Below are positions 53,739 to 63,115 of a stretch of DNA of 64,000 nucleotides, in pieces. The stretch's first letter is position 1. Each line of letters starts with the position of its first letter. The notes under the pieces were generated by a model. It did no database searches. It saw nothing but the letters and a program-made list of their open reading frames with translations, and was not told the origin of the DNA. The translations under genes were made by a program, and so were the position numbers. Source of the DNA: Wolinella sp052170135 (GTDB lineage: Bacteria > Campylobacterota > Campylobacteria > Campylobacterales > Helicobacteraceae). The stretch spans positions 291,045 through 355,044 of the forward strand of contig JBQNBC010000001.1 in NCBI GenBank assembly GCA_052170135.1, given 5' to 3'.

Positions 53739-54491
53739 ATGATTGAGCTTTCTGGTGTGCACAAGAGCTTTGGCGAAAAGGCTGTATTAAAGGGTGTATC
53801 ATTTGTTGCGCCCGAGGCAAAGACTACAGTCGTCTTTGGTCTATCTGGTGGTGGAAAATCAACGATCATCAAGCTTATTGTGCGTCTTTTGGAGTGCGAT
53901 AGTGGTGATATAAAAATAAATGGAGAAAGCATAGTCAAAGCTCCGCAAAAACGTCTTTATGAGTTACGAAAAGAGATTGGCTTTCTATTTCAAAGTGGCG
54001 CGCTATTTGACAGCAAAAATGTATACGAAAATGTCGCTTTCCCACTTCGTGAGCATATGCGCTTAAGCGAGTGTGAAATCCGTGAGAAAGTATTATCGCG
54101 CCTGGAGATGGTGGGGCTACGACCTGATGAGGTGTCGAAGCTATTTCCTGATGAGCTATCTGGCGGTATGAAAAAACGTGTTGGACTTGCACGTAGTCTT
54201 ATTCTTGATCCAAAAGTCATCCTCTATGATGAGCCCACGAGCGGGTTGGATCCTATCACTAGTGATCACATCACGCAGATGATTATCCGATTGCAACGCG
54301 AGCTAAAGACCACATCGATTCTTATTAGCCATGACTTAAAGGAATCTTTTAAGGCTGGCGACTATATGGCAATGCTCTATGACGGACAAATCATAGAATA
54401 TGGTGATCGCAATAGCTTTGCAAATAGTGAAGATCCGCGCGTTAAGCAGTTTTTAGCAGGGAGCAGTGAGGGTGTGATACGGCTAAAGTAA
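53739..54491 (+). CDS. ABC transporter ATPase, MlaF-like
   Basis: 250 residues. Walker A GLSGGGKSTI, Q-loop FLFQSGALFDS (the SGALFDS form is typical of MlaF), signature LSGGMKKR, Walker B VILYDEPTSGLD and H-loop ISHDL. MlaF powers phospholipid trafficking between the membranes. The MlaE and MlaD partners are not in the window. Six bases after prfB; GC-rich terminator at 54651. Confidence 0.85.
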   Translation: MIELSGVHKSFGEKAVLKGVSFVAPEAKTTVVFGLSGGGKSTIIKLIVRLLECDSGDIKINGESIVKAPQKRLYELRKEIGFLFQSGALFDSKNVYENVAFPLREHMRLSECEIREKVLSRLEMVGLRPDEVSKLFPDELSGGMKKRVGLARSLILDPKVILYDEPTSGLDPITSDHITQMIIRLQRELKTTSILISHDLKESFKAGDYMAMLYDGQIIEYGDRNSFANSEDPRVKQFLAGSSEGVIRLK

Positions 54492-54650
54492 CCATACTAA
54501 AAATAGTTGATTCTCGTGCGGTGGGTTGCTGTTAGTATCAAAACCATGGTGAAGTCTCAAGAATCGCTATAAGAATCTTGCTTTGTCTATTTTTTGGGAG
54601 TATCTCAAAAATGCACGGTTTAAAATTGATGAATGGCGCGATGCTGATAA

Positions 54651-54674
54651 GCCCCCTTGGATTGATTAGGGGGC
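54651..54674 (+). terminator. Terminator after the mlaF-like gene
   Basis: GCCCCCT (54651-54657) and AGGGGGC (54668-54674) with a ten-base loop, followed by ATTTAATC. It also faces the convergent tusA-like gene. Confidence 0.65.
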
Positions 54675-54708
54675 ATTTAATCATACTATTTTAGATGTCA
54701 AATGTGGG

Positions 54709-54954
54709 CTAAGGCTTTTTGATAAGGAATCGAAGAGTAGGGCCATCCTGCTCAACTAAAAGCACGACAAAACCACGATTCTTAGCATCGTGCGGGATCG
54801 AGTTAATTGCTTGTGGGCAATCGCATAACACCTCTAGCACCTCACCGCTTTTCATCTGTGGTAACACCTCTAGTGTTGCTACTGCTGGCATTGGGCATGC
54901 CTCACCTTGAATATTGAGTGTATAGGTAACTTCGATATTTTCTAGATTCTCCAT
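54709..54954 (-). CDS. TusA/YeeD-like sulfur-carrier protein
   Basis: An 81-residue SirA/TusA-family protein with the catalytic CPMP motif (GEACPMPAVATLEVL) and the second Cys in LCDCPQAI. It overlaps the transporter stop by one base (TAATG). In the TsuA-TsuB arrangement the small protein takes sulfur from imported thiosulfate. Confidence 0.87.
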   Translation of the reverse strand: MENLENIEVTYTLNIQGEACPMPAVATLEVLPQMKSGEVLEVLCDCPQAINSIPHDAKNRGFVVLLVEQDGPTLRFLIKKP

Positions 54955-56162
54955 TAATAGCCTCCTTTAGCGAAGAAGTTTCGTTTATAAAAAAATACAA
55001 GCAAGAGTGCGATAATAAAGAGTAAGATATTGACGCTCAGCCCACCTAATGCGCCAAAAGTATCAAGAAGTTGAATTTTTGGTCCATCTTTTATCCATGC
55101 AGGAATCGCATCATAACTAAGAGCCAAAATCGCTGTACCAACAACATTTGCCACACCGACGATCATAAAGTGTAGTTGCCCTTCTGTCGCTCGGTATGTC
55201 CAGCCACACTCGCATCCACCGGCAAAGACAATCCCAAATCCAAAGATAAATGCCCCGATGGCTACTGCTGGCGAAAAGTTTGTAACCTTTCCGACGTAGC
55301 CATTGAGCATAAGAATGAAGACGATGAATGTAGAGATAATCATGCCATAAAACGCCCCTTTGGTCGCGATGTCGCGTCCAAATAGGAATAGATCGCGGAA
55401 GCATGAAGTGAAGCAGATTTGCCCTTTTGAGATGACAAAGCCAAATATAAGTCCAAAAAGCAGCCCAAGGGGCATAATGCTTGATTTTACTTTTAAATCA
55501 AGACTTGGATACTGGAATAGGAGATAGGCAAACCACATAAGTGCGATTATTGCGAGTATTACACCGATGGTGAAGTTTCTATTTGCGCGTCCCTTGTCGT
55601 GTTCGATTCCTTTACCATGTATGCCGCATTGTTCAAGGACGATTTTGGGACGAAATATTTTCATCTTGCCCACTTGTACGGCACAGTAGATCCCTAGCAC
55701 CATAAAGACCGCAAAAAGCCATGTGTGAAGAGAAAAGTATGGAAGTCCTGTGAAAAAATCTAAGAGGTTGCAACCAAAGGCAAGTCGTGCGCCAAAGCCT
55801 GAGAGTATCCCACCTACAATCGCCTGAAATACGCGAATTTTGCTTGCGGGCATGCGGAATTTGACTTTGTTTGCCAAAAATGCCGCAATAGTTGCGCCAA
55901 CAAACATGCCAATAAGCATGAGACCTTCAAATCTTGTGAGCGGATTCCCGCTGAGATTTGTGATTTCATAATAAGAATAGCCACTTAAATCCATACCAAA
56001 GAGCTCTAGAAACTCTCCGCCCCAGCGAGTCATTTCACCAGTGACCGCCCATCCTGCCCCAAAAATGCCAAAATATATGGATGCAACGAGAGCAAGTATA
56101 ATCATGGACTTGCCAACGTCCCAAAAATTGACGAGATATTTTTGCTTGAAAGAGTGAAACAT
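54954..56162 (-). CDS. YeeE/YedE (TsuA)-like thiosulfate transporter
   Basis: 402-residue inner-membrane protein with about ten helices. YeeE-type motifs: GFGARLAFGCNLLDFFTG and a second GFGIVFAGGCECGW, each with the conserved cysteine that passes thiosulfate, plus GQICFTSCFRDLFLFG. Paired with the tusA-like gene, as in characterised thiosulfate uptake systems. Symbol withheld because substrate is inferred. Confidence 0.82.
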   Translation of the reverse strand: MFHSFKQKYLVNFWDVGKSMIILALVASIYFGIFGAGWAVTGEMTRWGGEFLELFGMDLSGYSYYEITNLSGNPLTRFEGLMLIGMFVGATIAAFLANKVKFRMPASKIRVFQAIVGGILSGFGARLAFGCNLLDFFTGLPYFSLHTWLFAVFMVLGIYCAVQVGKMKIFRPKIVLEQCGIHGKGIEHDKGRANRNFTIGVILAIIALMWFAYLLFQYPSLDLKVKSSIMPLGLLFGLIFGFVISKGQICFTSCFRDLFLFGRDIATKGAFYGMIISTFIVFILMLNGYVGKVTNFSPAVAIGAFIFGFGIVFAGGCECGWTYRATEGQLHFMIVGVANVVGTAILALSYDAIPAWIKDGPKIQLLDTFGALGGLSVNILLFIIALLLVFFYKRNFFAKGGY

Positions 56163-56437
56163 GTAGATTCCTGAATATAGTGTGTCGCCAGACCTGGCGT
56201 TATGAAAATGGTATGAAATCTAATCAAAAAAAACTTATTTTTAAATTAATCGGTAAAGGTAAGTGAAATTTTATATTCCTGAAGTCTATTAATAGTGTCG
56301 CACTTAATATGTACTATTTTGATAGCTCATTGAAAATTGTGAAGATACGCATAGATTCTCTTATTGGATTCTTATCTTGTGGAGAATCTAGGCTCTATCT
56401 TTTGATAAGATACAAAAAATCTCACAAAGGATACAGA

Positions 56438-58111
56438 TTGAGAAGTGATGTAATTAAAAAAGGCTATACACGCGCACCACACAGGAGCTTATTGCGAGCG
56501 ACAGGGCTAAAAGAGGAGGATTTTAAAAAGCCTTTTATCGGCGTTGCCAATAGTTTTATCGAGATTATTCCCGGGCATTTTTTCTTAAACAAATATGCCG
56601 AGATTTTAAAAGATGAAATCCACAAAAACGGCTGTGTGCCGTTTGAGTTTAACTGTATCGGAGTCGATGATGGTATAGCAATGGGACATGGTGGCATGCT
56701 TTATTCGCTTCCTAGTCGTGAAATAATTGCAAATTCAATCGAGACAGTCATGAATGCTCACGCGCTTGATGCGCTTGTGTGTATGCCAAACTGCGACAAA
56801 ATTGTGCCTGGAATGGTCATGGGCGCGCTACGCGTGAATGTGCCGACTGTTTTTGTGAGTGGCGGACCTATGAAAAAGGGCTATACCAAAGATGGGAATC
56901 CAATCGATTTAGCGACTGCTTTTGAGGCGGTGGGTAAATTTGAGACAAACGAGATTAGCGAAGAGGAGCTAAAAGATATCGAGTGCAACGCCTGTCCAAG
57001 TGGTGGTAGCTGCTCTGGAATGTTTACTGCAAACTCAATGAATACGCTGTGCGAGGCGATGGGAATCGCATTGAGTGGAAATGGAACGATTCTGGCACTC
57101 ACGCCTGAGCGCGAGGAGCTTGTTAGGGCGGCTGGGCGTAGGATTTGTGAGATTGCGCTTGATGAGCGATTTAAGATTCGCAATATTTTAAATGAAAATG
57201 CGATACGAAACGCACTTGTAGTCGATATGGCAATGGGCGGAAGCAGTAATACTGTGCTACACATGCTGGCCATCGCGCGCGAAGCAGGAATCGCGCTAAA
57301 TATCGCCGAGCTAAATAAGATCAGTCAAAATATCGCGCACATTGCAAAAATCAGTCCAAGCCTACCAAATGTCCACATGGAGGACATAGGGCGCGCAGGT
57401 GGCATGAATGCCGTGATTAAGGAGATTTCACGCCGTGATAATGGAATGCTCTATCTGGAGAATCTAACTATTAGTGGTGAGAGTTTAGGTGAGCGTGTAG
57501 GTGCGAGCGAGATAAAAGATGAGGCGGTCATCCACCGCGTGGAGAATGCCTACTCGCAAGTGGGTGGACTGGCGATTTTATTTGGGAATCTAGCCGAGCA
57601 AGGGTGTGTCATCAAAACCGCGGGAATCATCGGGGAGAGGCGTTTTAAGGGCAAGGCGGTCTGTTTTGATAGCCAAGATGAAGCCATCGCAGGAATCTCA
57701 AGTGGCAAGGTGCAAAAAGGAGATGTGGTCGTCATTCGTTATGAAGGACCGCGTGGTGGACCTGGAATGCAGGAGATGCTAAGCCCTACAAGTCTCATCA
57801 TGGGGCGCGGGCTTGGTGCTGATGTGGCACTAATCACCGATGGGCGATTTAGCGGGGCGACGAGGGGGCTGAGCATAGGGCATGTAAGCCCAGAGGCGCA
57901 TGAGGGCGGCATGATAGGGCTACTAAAAGATGGCGATGTGATCGAGATTGATGTGGATAAATATGCAATCAACGTGCTTTTAGATGACACTGAAATCAAG
58001 CGACGCAGGGCAAACTTTACCCCTGTGGATAAAAAGCTCACAAGTCGCTGGTTGCGGCAGTATCAGAAGCTTGTCACGAATGCAAGTAATGGGGCGATTC
58101 TGGAGGCATGA
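56438..58111 (+). CDS. ilvD: Dihydroxy-acid dehydratase
   Basis: Penultimate step of valine and isoleucine synthesis, an iron-sulfur dehydratase. Start taken at TTG 56438 behind AAAGGA, giving 557 residues, the normal length; an ATG at 56309 would add 43 unrelated residues. Cluster cysteines in CMPNCDKIVPG and CNACPSGGSCSGMF; also MGGSSNT, PGGPGMQEM-type GPRGGPGMQEM and TDGRFSGATRG. It precedes the phase-variable RM pair directly: its TGA overlaps the RM leader by zero bases. Confidence 0.93.
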   Translation: MRSDVIKKGYTRAPHRSLLRATGLKEEDFKKPFIGVANSFIEIIPGHFFLNKYAEILKDEIHKNGCVPFEFNCIGVDDGIAMGHGGMLYSLPSREIIANSIETVMNAHALDALVCMPNCDKIVPGMVMGALRVNVPTVFVSGGPMKKGYTKDGNPIDLATAFEAVGKFETNEISEEELKDIECNACPSGGSCSGMFTANSMNTLCEAMGIALSGNGTILALTPEREELVRAAGRRICEIALDERFKIRNILNENAIRNALVVDMAMGGSSNTVLHMLAIAREAGIALNIAELNKISQNIAHIAKISPSLPNVHMEDIGRAGGMNAVIKEISRRDNGMLYLENLTISGESLGERVGASEIKDEAVIHRVENAYSQVGGLAILFGNLAEQGCVIKTAGIIGERRFKGKAVCFDSQDEAIAGISSGKVQKGDVVVIRYEGPRGGPGMQEMLSPTSLIMGRGLGADVALITDGRFSGATRGLSIGHVSPEAHEGGMIGLLKDGDVIEIDVDKYAINVLLDDTEIKRRRANFTPVDKKLTSRWLRQYQKLVTNASNGAILEA

Positions 58112-59084
58112 ATGAGTGGTGAGCGTGTTACTTTCATTGATCTTTTTGCAGGCGTGGGTGGTTTTGCCTTTGCTGTGAAAAATGCCGCAAAAATGGTTGC
58201 GGGGGGGGGCGGAATGTCTCTTTATTAGCGAAATAGATAAGTTTGTTTCACAAACTTATGAACTAAATCATGGCATGCACCCTTTTGGTGACATCACGCT
58301 AGATGAAGTTAAGGCACAGATTCCCAAAAAATTTGACATTCTTTGTGGTGGTTTCCCATGTCAGGCTTTTTCTATTGCGGGCTATCAAAAGGGCTTTGGT
58401 GATGCGCGAGGGACGCTATTTTTTGAGATTTTAACTATTGCAAGCAGGTATAAACCAAAAGTTTTATTTTTAGAAAATGTTAAAAATCTTAAGAATCATG
58501 ACCATGGGAATACCTTTAAGGTTATCAAAAACTCACTAGAGAGCATTGGTTATGCTGTATATAGTGAAGTATTAAACTCTGCAACACACGCAAATATCCC
58601 ACAAAATCGCGAACGAATTTTTATCGTTGCATTTAATAAGGCAAAGATTCCAAACCATAGCGAGTTTAGATTCCCTAGTGCAGTGAAGCTCACAAGAAAA
58701 ATCGGGGATATTTTGCTTAAAACAAAACAAGACGACTGCTTCTACTACACCCCAAACAAAAGTAAGTTTTATAATGAGCTAGACAAGGCAATACAAAATC
58801 CAAATACACTTTATCAGTGGAGGCGGCATTATGTGCGTGAGAATCGCTCAAATTTATGTCCTACACTAACAGCAAATATGGGAACAGGTGGGCACAATGT
58901 CCCTATATTTAGAGATGATTTTGGAATTAGAAAACTAACGCCACTAGAGTGCTTTGCATTTCAGGGGTTTGAAGACATAAAGCTACCAAATATCGCTAAC
59001 TCTAAGCTCTATATGCAAGCTGGTAACAGTATAACCTTGCCACTTGTTACAAGAATTGCTAAGCAGATTCTAGAGATTTTGTGA
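58112..59084 (+). CDS. Phase-variable C5-cytosine DNA methyltransferase, currently out of frame
   Basis: From ATG 58112 (GGAGG upstream) the frame gives 38 residues with motif I (FIDLFAGVGGF) and stops at TAG 58226-58228, after a G9 tract (58201-58209). The rest is in another frame: ECLFISEIDKFV, motif IV GGFPCQAFS, motif VI FLENVKNL, motif VIII QNRERIFIV, the recognition region around CPTLTANMGTGGHN and motif X QAGNSI. G8 or G11 would join them into a full-length enzyme of about 324 residues. In the present state an internal ATG at 58182 would give a protein without motif I, so the enzyme is off. Confidence 0.88.
58201..58209 (+). repeat. Poly-G(9) contingency tract in the C5 methyltransferase
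   Basis: Nine G between TTGC and CGGAATG. The downstream frame (GCG GAA TGT) requires a tract length of 2 modulo 3. Confidence 0.9.
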
Positions 59085-60232
59085 TGATAGATTTTGCAAG
59101 GCTTGATGTAGGGGGTCAAGAATATCTTGAATTATTAGGAATCATGGGGTCATTGTCTAGACTCTTTAGCGATAGTGAGATTCCTTTTATTCATTATAGA
59201 TTTGCTGAGAATATTTTTTGTAAGTGTTTTGGTGCTGAGAACCTAAGTAGAAGCGATACTGCTTTTGATGCAAAAATAGGGAACCTGGGTATAGGACTAA
59301 AGACTTTTACGTTTAGTACGCATCACTCTTTTGAAAAGATTGCTGAATTCAATGCGCTATCCAGTGAGTTAAGAGAGCTTGAAGCCGAAGATTTGGTTTG
59401 CAAATTAGCCAAATTTAGGAATGATCGCATTAATCTTGCCAAGAGACTTTATGGAATCAGCGAGGGTGTTTATCATATTGTCGCTAGAAGTAGTGGAAAA
59501 TTTCTTCTGTTTGAGACGGATTATGATGAGATTGACATCTCAAACATAAGGGATATTAAGCTCACAAAAAGTGGCGTGCATTTCAGTGATAAAACAAACG
59601 AATATAGCTTTAATCGCTCAAAAAGCACGTTGCTTAGAAAGTTTGAGATTCCCAAATATGCATATACAAAAGATATAAAAATTATAGATGATGTATATTC
59701 GTTGCTGCTAAGGTTTAATCTAAAAGAGCTATGTGCGCCATTGCAAAAAGTGGCTGGTATTGATTACGTGGTATTGCCTCTTTATTCTACCAAGGCAACT
59801 AAAAAAATAATTCATGAAAAAAGTGGTTTAAACATGTGGAACGCTGGAGGTAGAAAGAGGGACATAGGTGAGATGTATATTCAATATCCAGTACAGGCAA
59901 GGGAGATAAATGAGACATTTTTCCCATCTAGAGATGTTGAGTTTAGTCTACAGGTCCCTAGTGGAGAGATTTTTAGGGCTAAAATTTGCCAGGATAACTC
60001 AAAAGCATTGATGACAAATCCAAATAGAGCAATAAGCGATTGGCTTTTGCGGAAAGTTTTAAAATTAAAAGAGGGCGAGTTAGCCACATACGAACGATTA
60101 GAGGTGCTGGGGTTTGATAGCGTCATAATCAATAAAGAATCTGGAGGTTATAAAATTGACATTATGCCACTTGGCTCTTATGATAGTTTCCTTAAAATAG
60201 CCAAGAGTGGGACAACAGAGATGAATAGATAA
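59084..60232 (+). CDS. Putative type II restriction endonuclease paired with the C5 methyltransferase
   Basis: A 382-residue protein whose ATG (59084) overlaps the methyltransferase stop by one base. The N-terminal part has a PD-(D/E)XK-like motif: D58, D62 and K73 in FDAKIGNLGIGLKTF. The C-terminal part (about 235-382) looks like a B3-type DNA-binding domain seen in NgoFVII-like enzymes: LPLYSTK, KSGLNMWNAGGRKRD, FFPSRDVEF, ICQDNSKALMTN. The fold call is by eye. No frame damage. Recognition site unknown. Confidence 0.65.
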   Translation: MIDFARLDVGGQEYLELLGIMGSLSRLFSDSEIPFIHYRFAENIFCKCFGAENLSRSDTAFDAKIGNLGIGLKTFTFSTHHSFEKIAEFNALSSELRELEAEDLVCKLAKFRNDRINLAKRLYGISEGVYHIVARSSGKFLLFETDYDEIDISNIRDIKLTKSGVHFSDKTNEYSFNRSKSTLLRKFEIPKYAYTKDIKIIDDVYSLLLRFNLKELCAPLQKVAGIDYVVLPLYSTKATKKIIHEKSGLNMWNAGGRKRDIGEMYIQYPVQAREINETFFPSRDVEFSLQVPSGEIFRAKICQDNSKALMTNPNRAISDWLLRKVLKLKEGELATYERLEVLGFDSVIINKESGGYKIDIMPLGSYDSFLKIAKSGTTEMNR

Positions 60233-60278
60233 CTCCTTCTGCTAAAATACACCCCTAAACAACCAAAAAGAGGTGGTC

Positions 60279-60710
60279 ATGGAATGTGCGATTCCTAATA
60301 TTTACGACGACGCATTTTTGCGCGACATTCTAAAGCGGGCGAAGCGGATTGCCATAATCGGACTTTCGCCCGATGAGAGCAAGGATTCCCACAAAGTGGC
60401 GCGATACTTGCTGGAGCGGGGCCTTGATGTGATTCCCGTCTATCCAAAAGAGGAGCGTATTTTGGGGCAGCGCGTTTATAGGAATCTAGCCGAGATTCCC
60501 GGCTTTATTGATATTGTCGATGTGTTTCGCAAAAGCGAAGCGATGAGTGCGGTGGCAAAGGAAGCTAAAGAGCGTGGGGGAATTGGCACGCTTTGGGGGC
60601 AGCTTGGGGTTTGCAACTCCGAAGCAGAGCAAATTTTGCGAGGCACAGGGATAGAGTTAGTCCAAAATCTCTGTATTAAAGTTGAACACAAAAGGTTATT
60701 TGAAAAATGA
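60279..60710 (+). CDS. CoA-binding protein, YccU-like
   Basis: 143 residues from ATG 60279 (AGAGGT upstream). Rossmann-like CoA-binding domain: IAIIGLSPDESKDSHKVARYLLERG, VIPVYPKEERILGQRVYRNLAEIP and a late LGVCNSEAEQI. Function is unsettled in the family. Its end overlaps ilvA by four bases. Confidence 0.82.
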   Translation: MECAIPNIYDDAFLRDILKRAKRIAIIGLSPDESKDSHKVARYLLERGLDVIPVYPKEERILGQRVYRNLAEIPGFIDIVDVFRKSEAMSAVAKEAKERGGIGTLWGQLGVCNSEAEQILRGTGIELVQNLCIKVEHKRLFEK

Positions 60711-61918
60711 TTCCATTATCTAAGATTGTCGAAGCATATGAGCGTTTAAAAGGCGTAATCCAACGTACAAGGCTTGCATTTGCACCGCGCCTAAGTGAGA
60801 TAAGTGGTGCAAATATCTACTTAAAAAAAGAGAATCTGCAACATACTGGCGCATACAAGATCCGAGGTGCGTATAATAAAATCGCTACTCTAAGCAAAGA
60901 GGAGCGCGAGAGAGGTGTAATCTGTGCAAGTGCAGGGAATCACGCCCAAGGCGTAGCGTATAGTGCGAGAGAGTTTGGTATGCGAGCGGTCATTGTAATG
61001 CCCGAAGCTACACCGCTTTTAAAGGTGAGTGGCGTGAAGAGACTTGGTGCCGAGGTGATTTTGTTTGGCAATAATTATGATGAGGCGTACTCTTATGCTA
61101 TCGAGCTTTCACGAGAGCAGGGATTGTGCTTTATTCATCCGTTTGCTGATGATGATGTCATAGCTGGGCAGGGTACTGTGGCGCTGGAGATGATAGAAGA
61201 GCTAAGCTCATTAGAGACCATTGTTATGCCTATTGGTGGCGGTGGGCTGATATCTGGCGTGGCAGCTGCGTATAAGCAGATGTTGCCGAGTGTGAGAATT
61301 GTCGGAGTAACAGCCAAGGGTGCTCCGGCCATGTACGATTCTTACCTCTCAAAGCAGATAACCACTGTAAAGGGCGTCAAGACAATAGCTGATGGTATCG
61401 CTGTAAGAGATGTGAATCCAAAAAACTTTGAGTATATTTTAGAGTGTGTCGATGAGGTGGTGCAGGTCGATGATGAAGAGATAGCAAATGCTATTTTGTA
61501 TTTACTCGAGAATCAAAAGCTGGTAGTTGAGGGTGCTGGTGCTGTTGGAGTGGCTGCTCTGTTGCACGAGAAGATTAGCTTTAGGCCAAACGAAAATATC
61601 GCAATAGTGCTAAGTGGCGGAAATATCGATGTAACAATGCTAAGTCTAATCATCGAAAAAGGTCTAGTAAAATCAAGTCGCAAGATGAAAATTAGTGTCG
61701 TGCTGGTCGATAAGCCAGGTGCGCTCAAAGGTCTTACTGATATACTTTCAAAAGTTGGAGCAAATATCGTACGCGTAGAGTATGATCGCACATCTACTTC
61801 GCTTGCTTATGGAGATGCGAGTATCACTATAGCGCTAGAGACAAAGGGCGTGGAGCATCAAGAGGAGATACGCAGGGAGCTTTGGAGAGAGCAGTATAGA
61901 TTTGTAGAGCTTGATTAG
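60707..61918 (+). CDS. ilvA: Threonine dehydratase
   Basis: PLP-dependent deamination of threonine to 2-oxobutyrate, first step to isoleucine. 403 residues. PLP lysine in LQHTGAYKIRGAYNKI, SAGNHAQGVAYSA, glycine loop PIGGGGLISGVAAA, VVEGAGAVG, and a C-terminal ACT-like domain (about 330-403) that makes it regulated. With ilvD it points to a partial branched-chain pathway here. Confidence 0.9.
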   Translation: MIPLSKIVEAYERLKGVIQRTRLAFAPRLSEISGANIYLKKENLQHTGAYKIRGAYNKIATLSKEERERGVICASAGNHAQGVAYSAREFGMRAVIVMPEATPLLKVSGVKRLGAEVILFGNNYDEAYSYAIELSREQGLCFIHPFADDDVIAGQGTVALEMIEELSSLETIVMPIGGGGLISGVAAAYKQMLPSVRIVGVTAKGAPAMYDSYLSKQITTVKGVKTIADGIAVRDVNPKNFEYILECVDEVVQVDDEEIANAILYLLENQKLVVEGAGAVGVAALLHEKISFRPNENIAIVLSGGNIDVTMLSLIIEKGLVKSSRKMKISVVLVDKPGALKGLTDILSKVGANIVRVEYDRTSTSLAYGDASITIALETKGVEHQEEIRRELWREQYRFVELD

Positions 61919-61921
61919 TGC

Positions 61922-63115
61922 ATGCGTAAATTTGAAAGGGCAGATGGCTATTTTGCACTACTTTTGGTATTCGATTCTCTAGTTTTGCTTTGGTGTGCTA
62001 ATGGGTTAAGTATAAGCATCTATGAGGCATATGTTTTTAAGAAAGCAAACTCTATTGATGGCTGGCTTTCGCATCTTTTTATCCCGCTGTTAGGCACAGG
62101 GAATCTAGCTCCAAAGCTACCATTTATACTCATACATATTGCAAATTTGATTCTCCTATATGAAATATCGCGTCATTTGCTAAAGCGACCAAATGACGCG
62201 TTGCTTAGCGTTGCAATTTTTATGCTTTTGCCGGGGGTAAATGCCTCTGCGGTGCTGATTGGTAGTAGCGGAATAGTGATGTTTTTTGCACTTCTTGTTT
62301 GCTATTTACACTTGCGTTTTGGTGCGATTCCTCTATTGCTGCTTGTATTGCTTATCTTTATTGACGAGAGTTTTGCAGTTTTGTTTTTGGCTCTATTTTT
62401 TTATGCGATTCGTAGCAGGGATAATCGCCTATTGCTCTTTTCGTTGCTTGCATTTGCGTGCAGTATGTACTTTTGGGGTGTTGGTATAAGTGGCAAGCCA
62501 AGAGGTTATTTTCTTGATGCGTTGGGAATTTACGCCTTGCTGTTTTCACCCCCACTTTTTATCTACTTTGTCTATGCGCTTTATCATATTTTGATCAAGG
62601 GTGAAAAGCCGTTATTGTGGTATGTTGTATTTAGCGCATTGCTTTTTTCGCTGTTGCTTTCGTTTCGTCAGAAGCTCGATGTAGAGGAGTATGCGCCACT
62701 AGTGCTGGTGGGGCTGCCACTTGTTTTACGTGTATTTTTATCTGGGATGCGTGTGCGATTACCAAGATTTAGGCGTGGGTATTTAGCGTGGTTTATATTT
62801 GCTATCGGAGTGCTCGTGCTAAACTTCTTTGTGTTTATGTTTAGCAAGGCATTTTATCCTCTAATGGAGAATCCAAAGGAACATTTTGCCTACCGATTTC
62901 ATATTGTGGGCGAGCTAGCAAGCGAGCTAAAGGCACGCGAGATAGATATGATATGGACTCGGGATAGTGCACTTAGAGCGCGCTTGGCATGCTATGGAAT
63001 AGCCTCGGGTGGGCGACTTGAGCTAAAAGAGGGTGGCTCAAATAGTGGAGAATCTGAGATTGTTATTAGATATTTTGGATACGAGGTTGGAAAATATGAA
63101 ATTAGGACTAGATAG
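61922..63115 (+). CDS. Polytopic membrane protein, GT-C-like
   Basis: 397 residues with about nine hydrophobic helices (for example FALLLVFDSLVLLWC, LIHIANLILLYEIS, LLLLVLLIFIDESFAVLFLALFFYAI). A loop after helix 1-2 and an external C-terminal domain (330-397) give a shape like GT-C glycosyltransferases, but no catalytic motif was recognised. Three bases after ilvA; its end overlaps the prepilin gene by 20 bases. Confidence 0.5.
   Translation: MRKFERADGYFALLLVFDSLVLLWCANGLSISIYEAYVFKKANSIDGWLSHLFIPLLGTGNLAPKLPFILIHIANLILLYEISRHLLKRPNDALLSVAIFMLLPGVNASAVLIGSSGIVMFFALLVCYLHLRFGAIPLLLLVLLIFIDESFAVLFLALFFYAIRSRDNRLLLFSLLAFACSMYFWGVGISGKPRGYFLDALGIYALLFSPPLFIYFVYALYHILIKGEKPLLWYVVFSALLFSLLLSFRQKLDVEEYAPLVLVGLPLVLRVFLSGMRVRLPRFRRGYLAWFIFAIGVLVLNFFVFMFSKAFYPLMENPKEHFAYRFHIVGELASELKAREIDMIWTRDSALRARLACYGIASGGRLELKEGGSNSGESEIVIRYFGYEVGKYEIRTR

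Noticed and set aside
56309..56437. Forty-three extra N-terminal codons of ilvD, or a leader peptide
   Set aside because: No family similarity, and TTG 56438 has AAAGGA upstream and gives the standard length.
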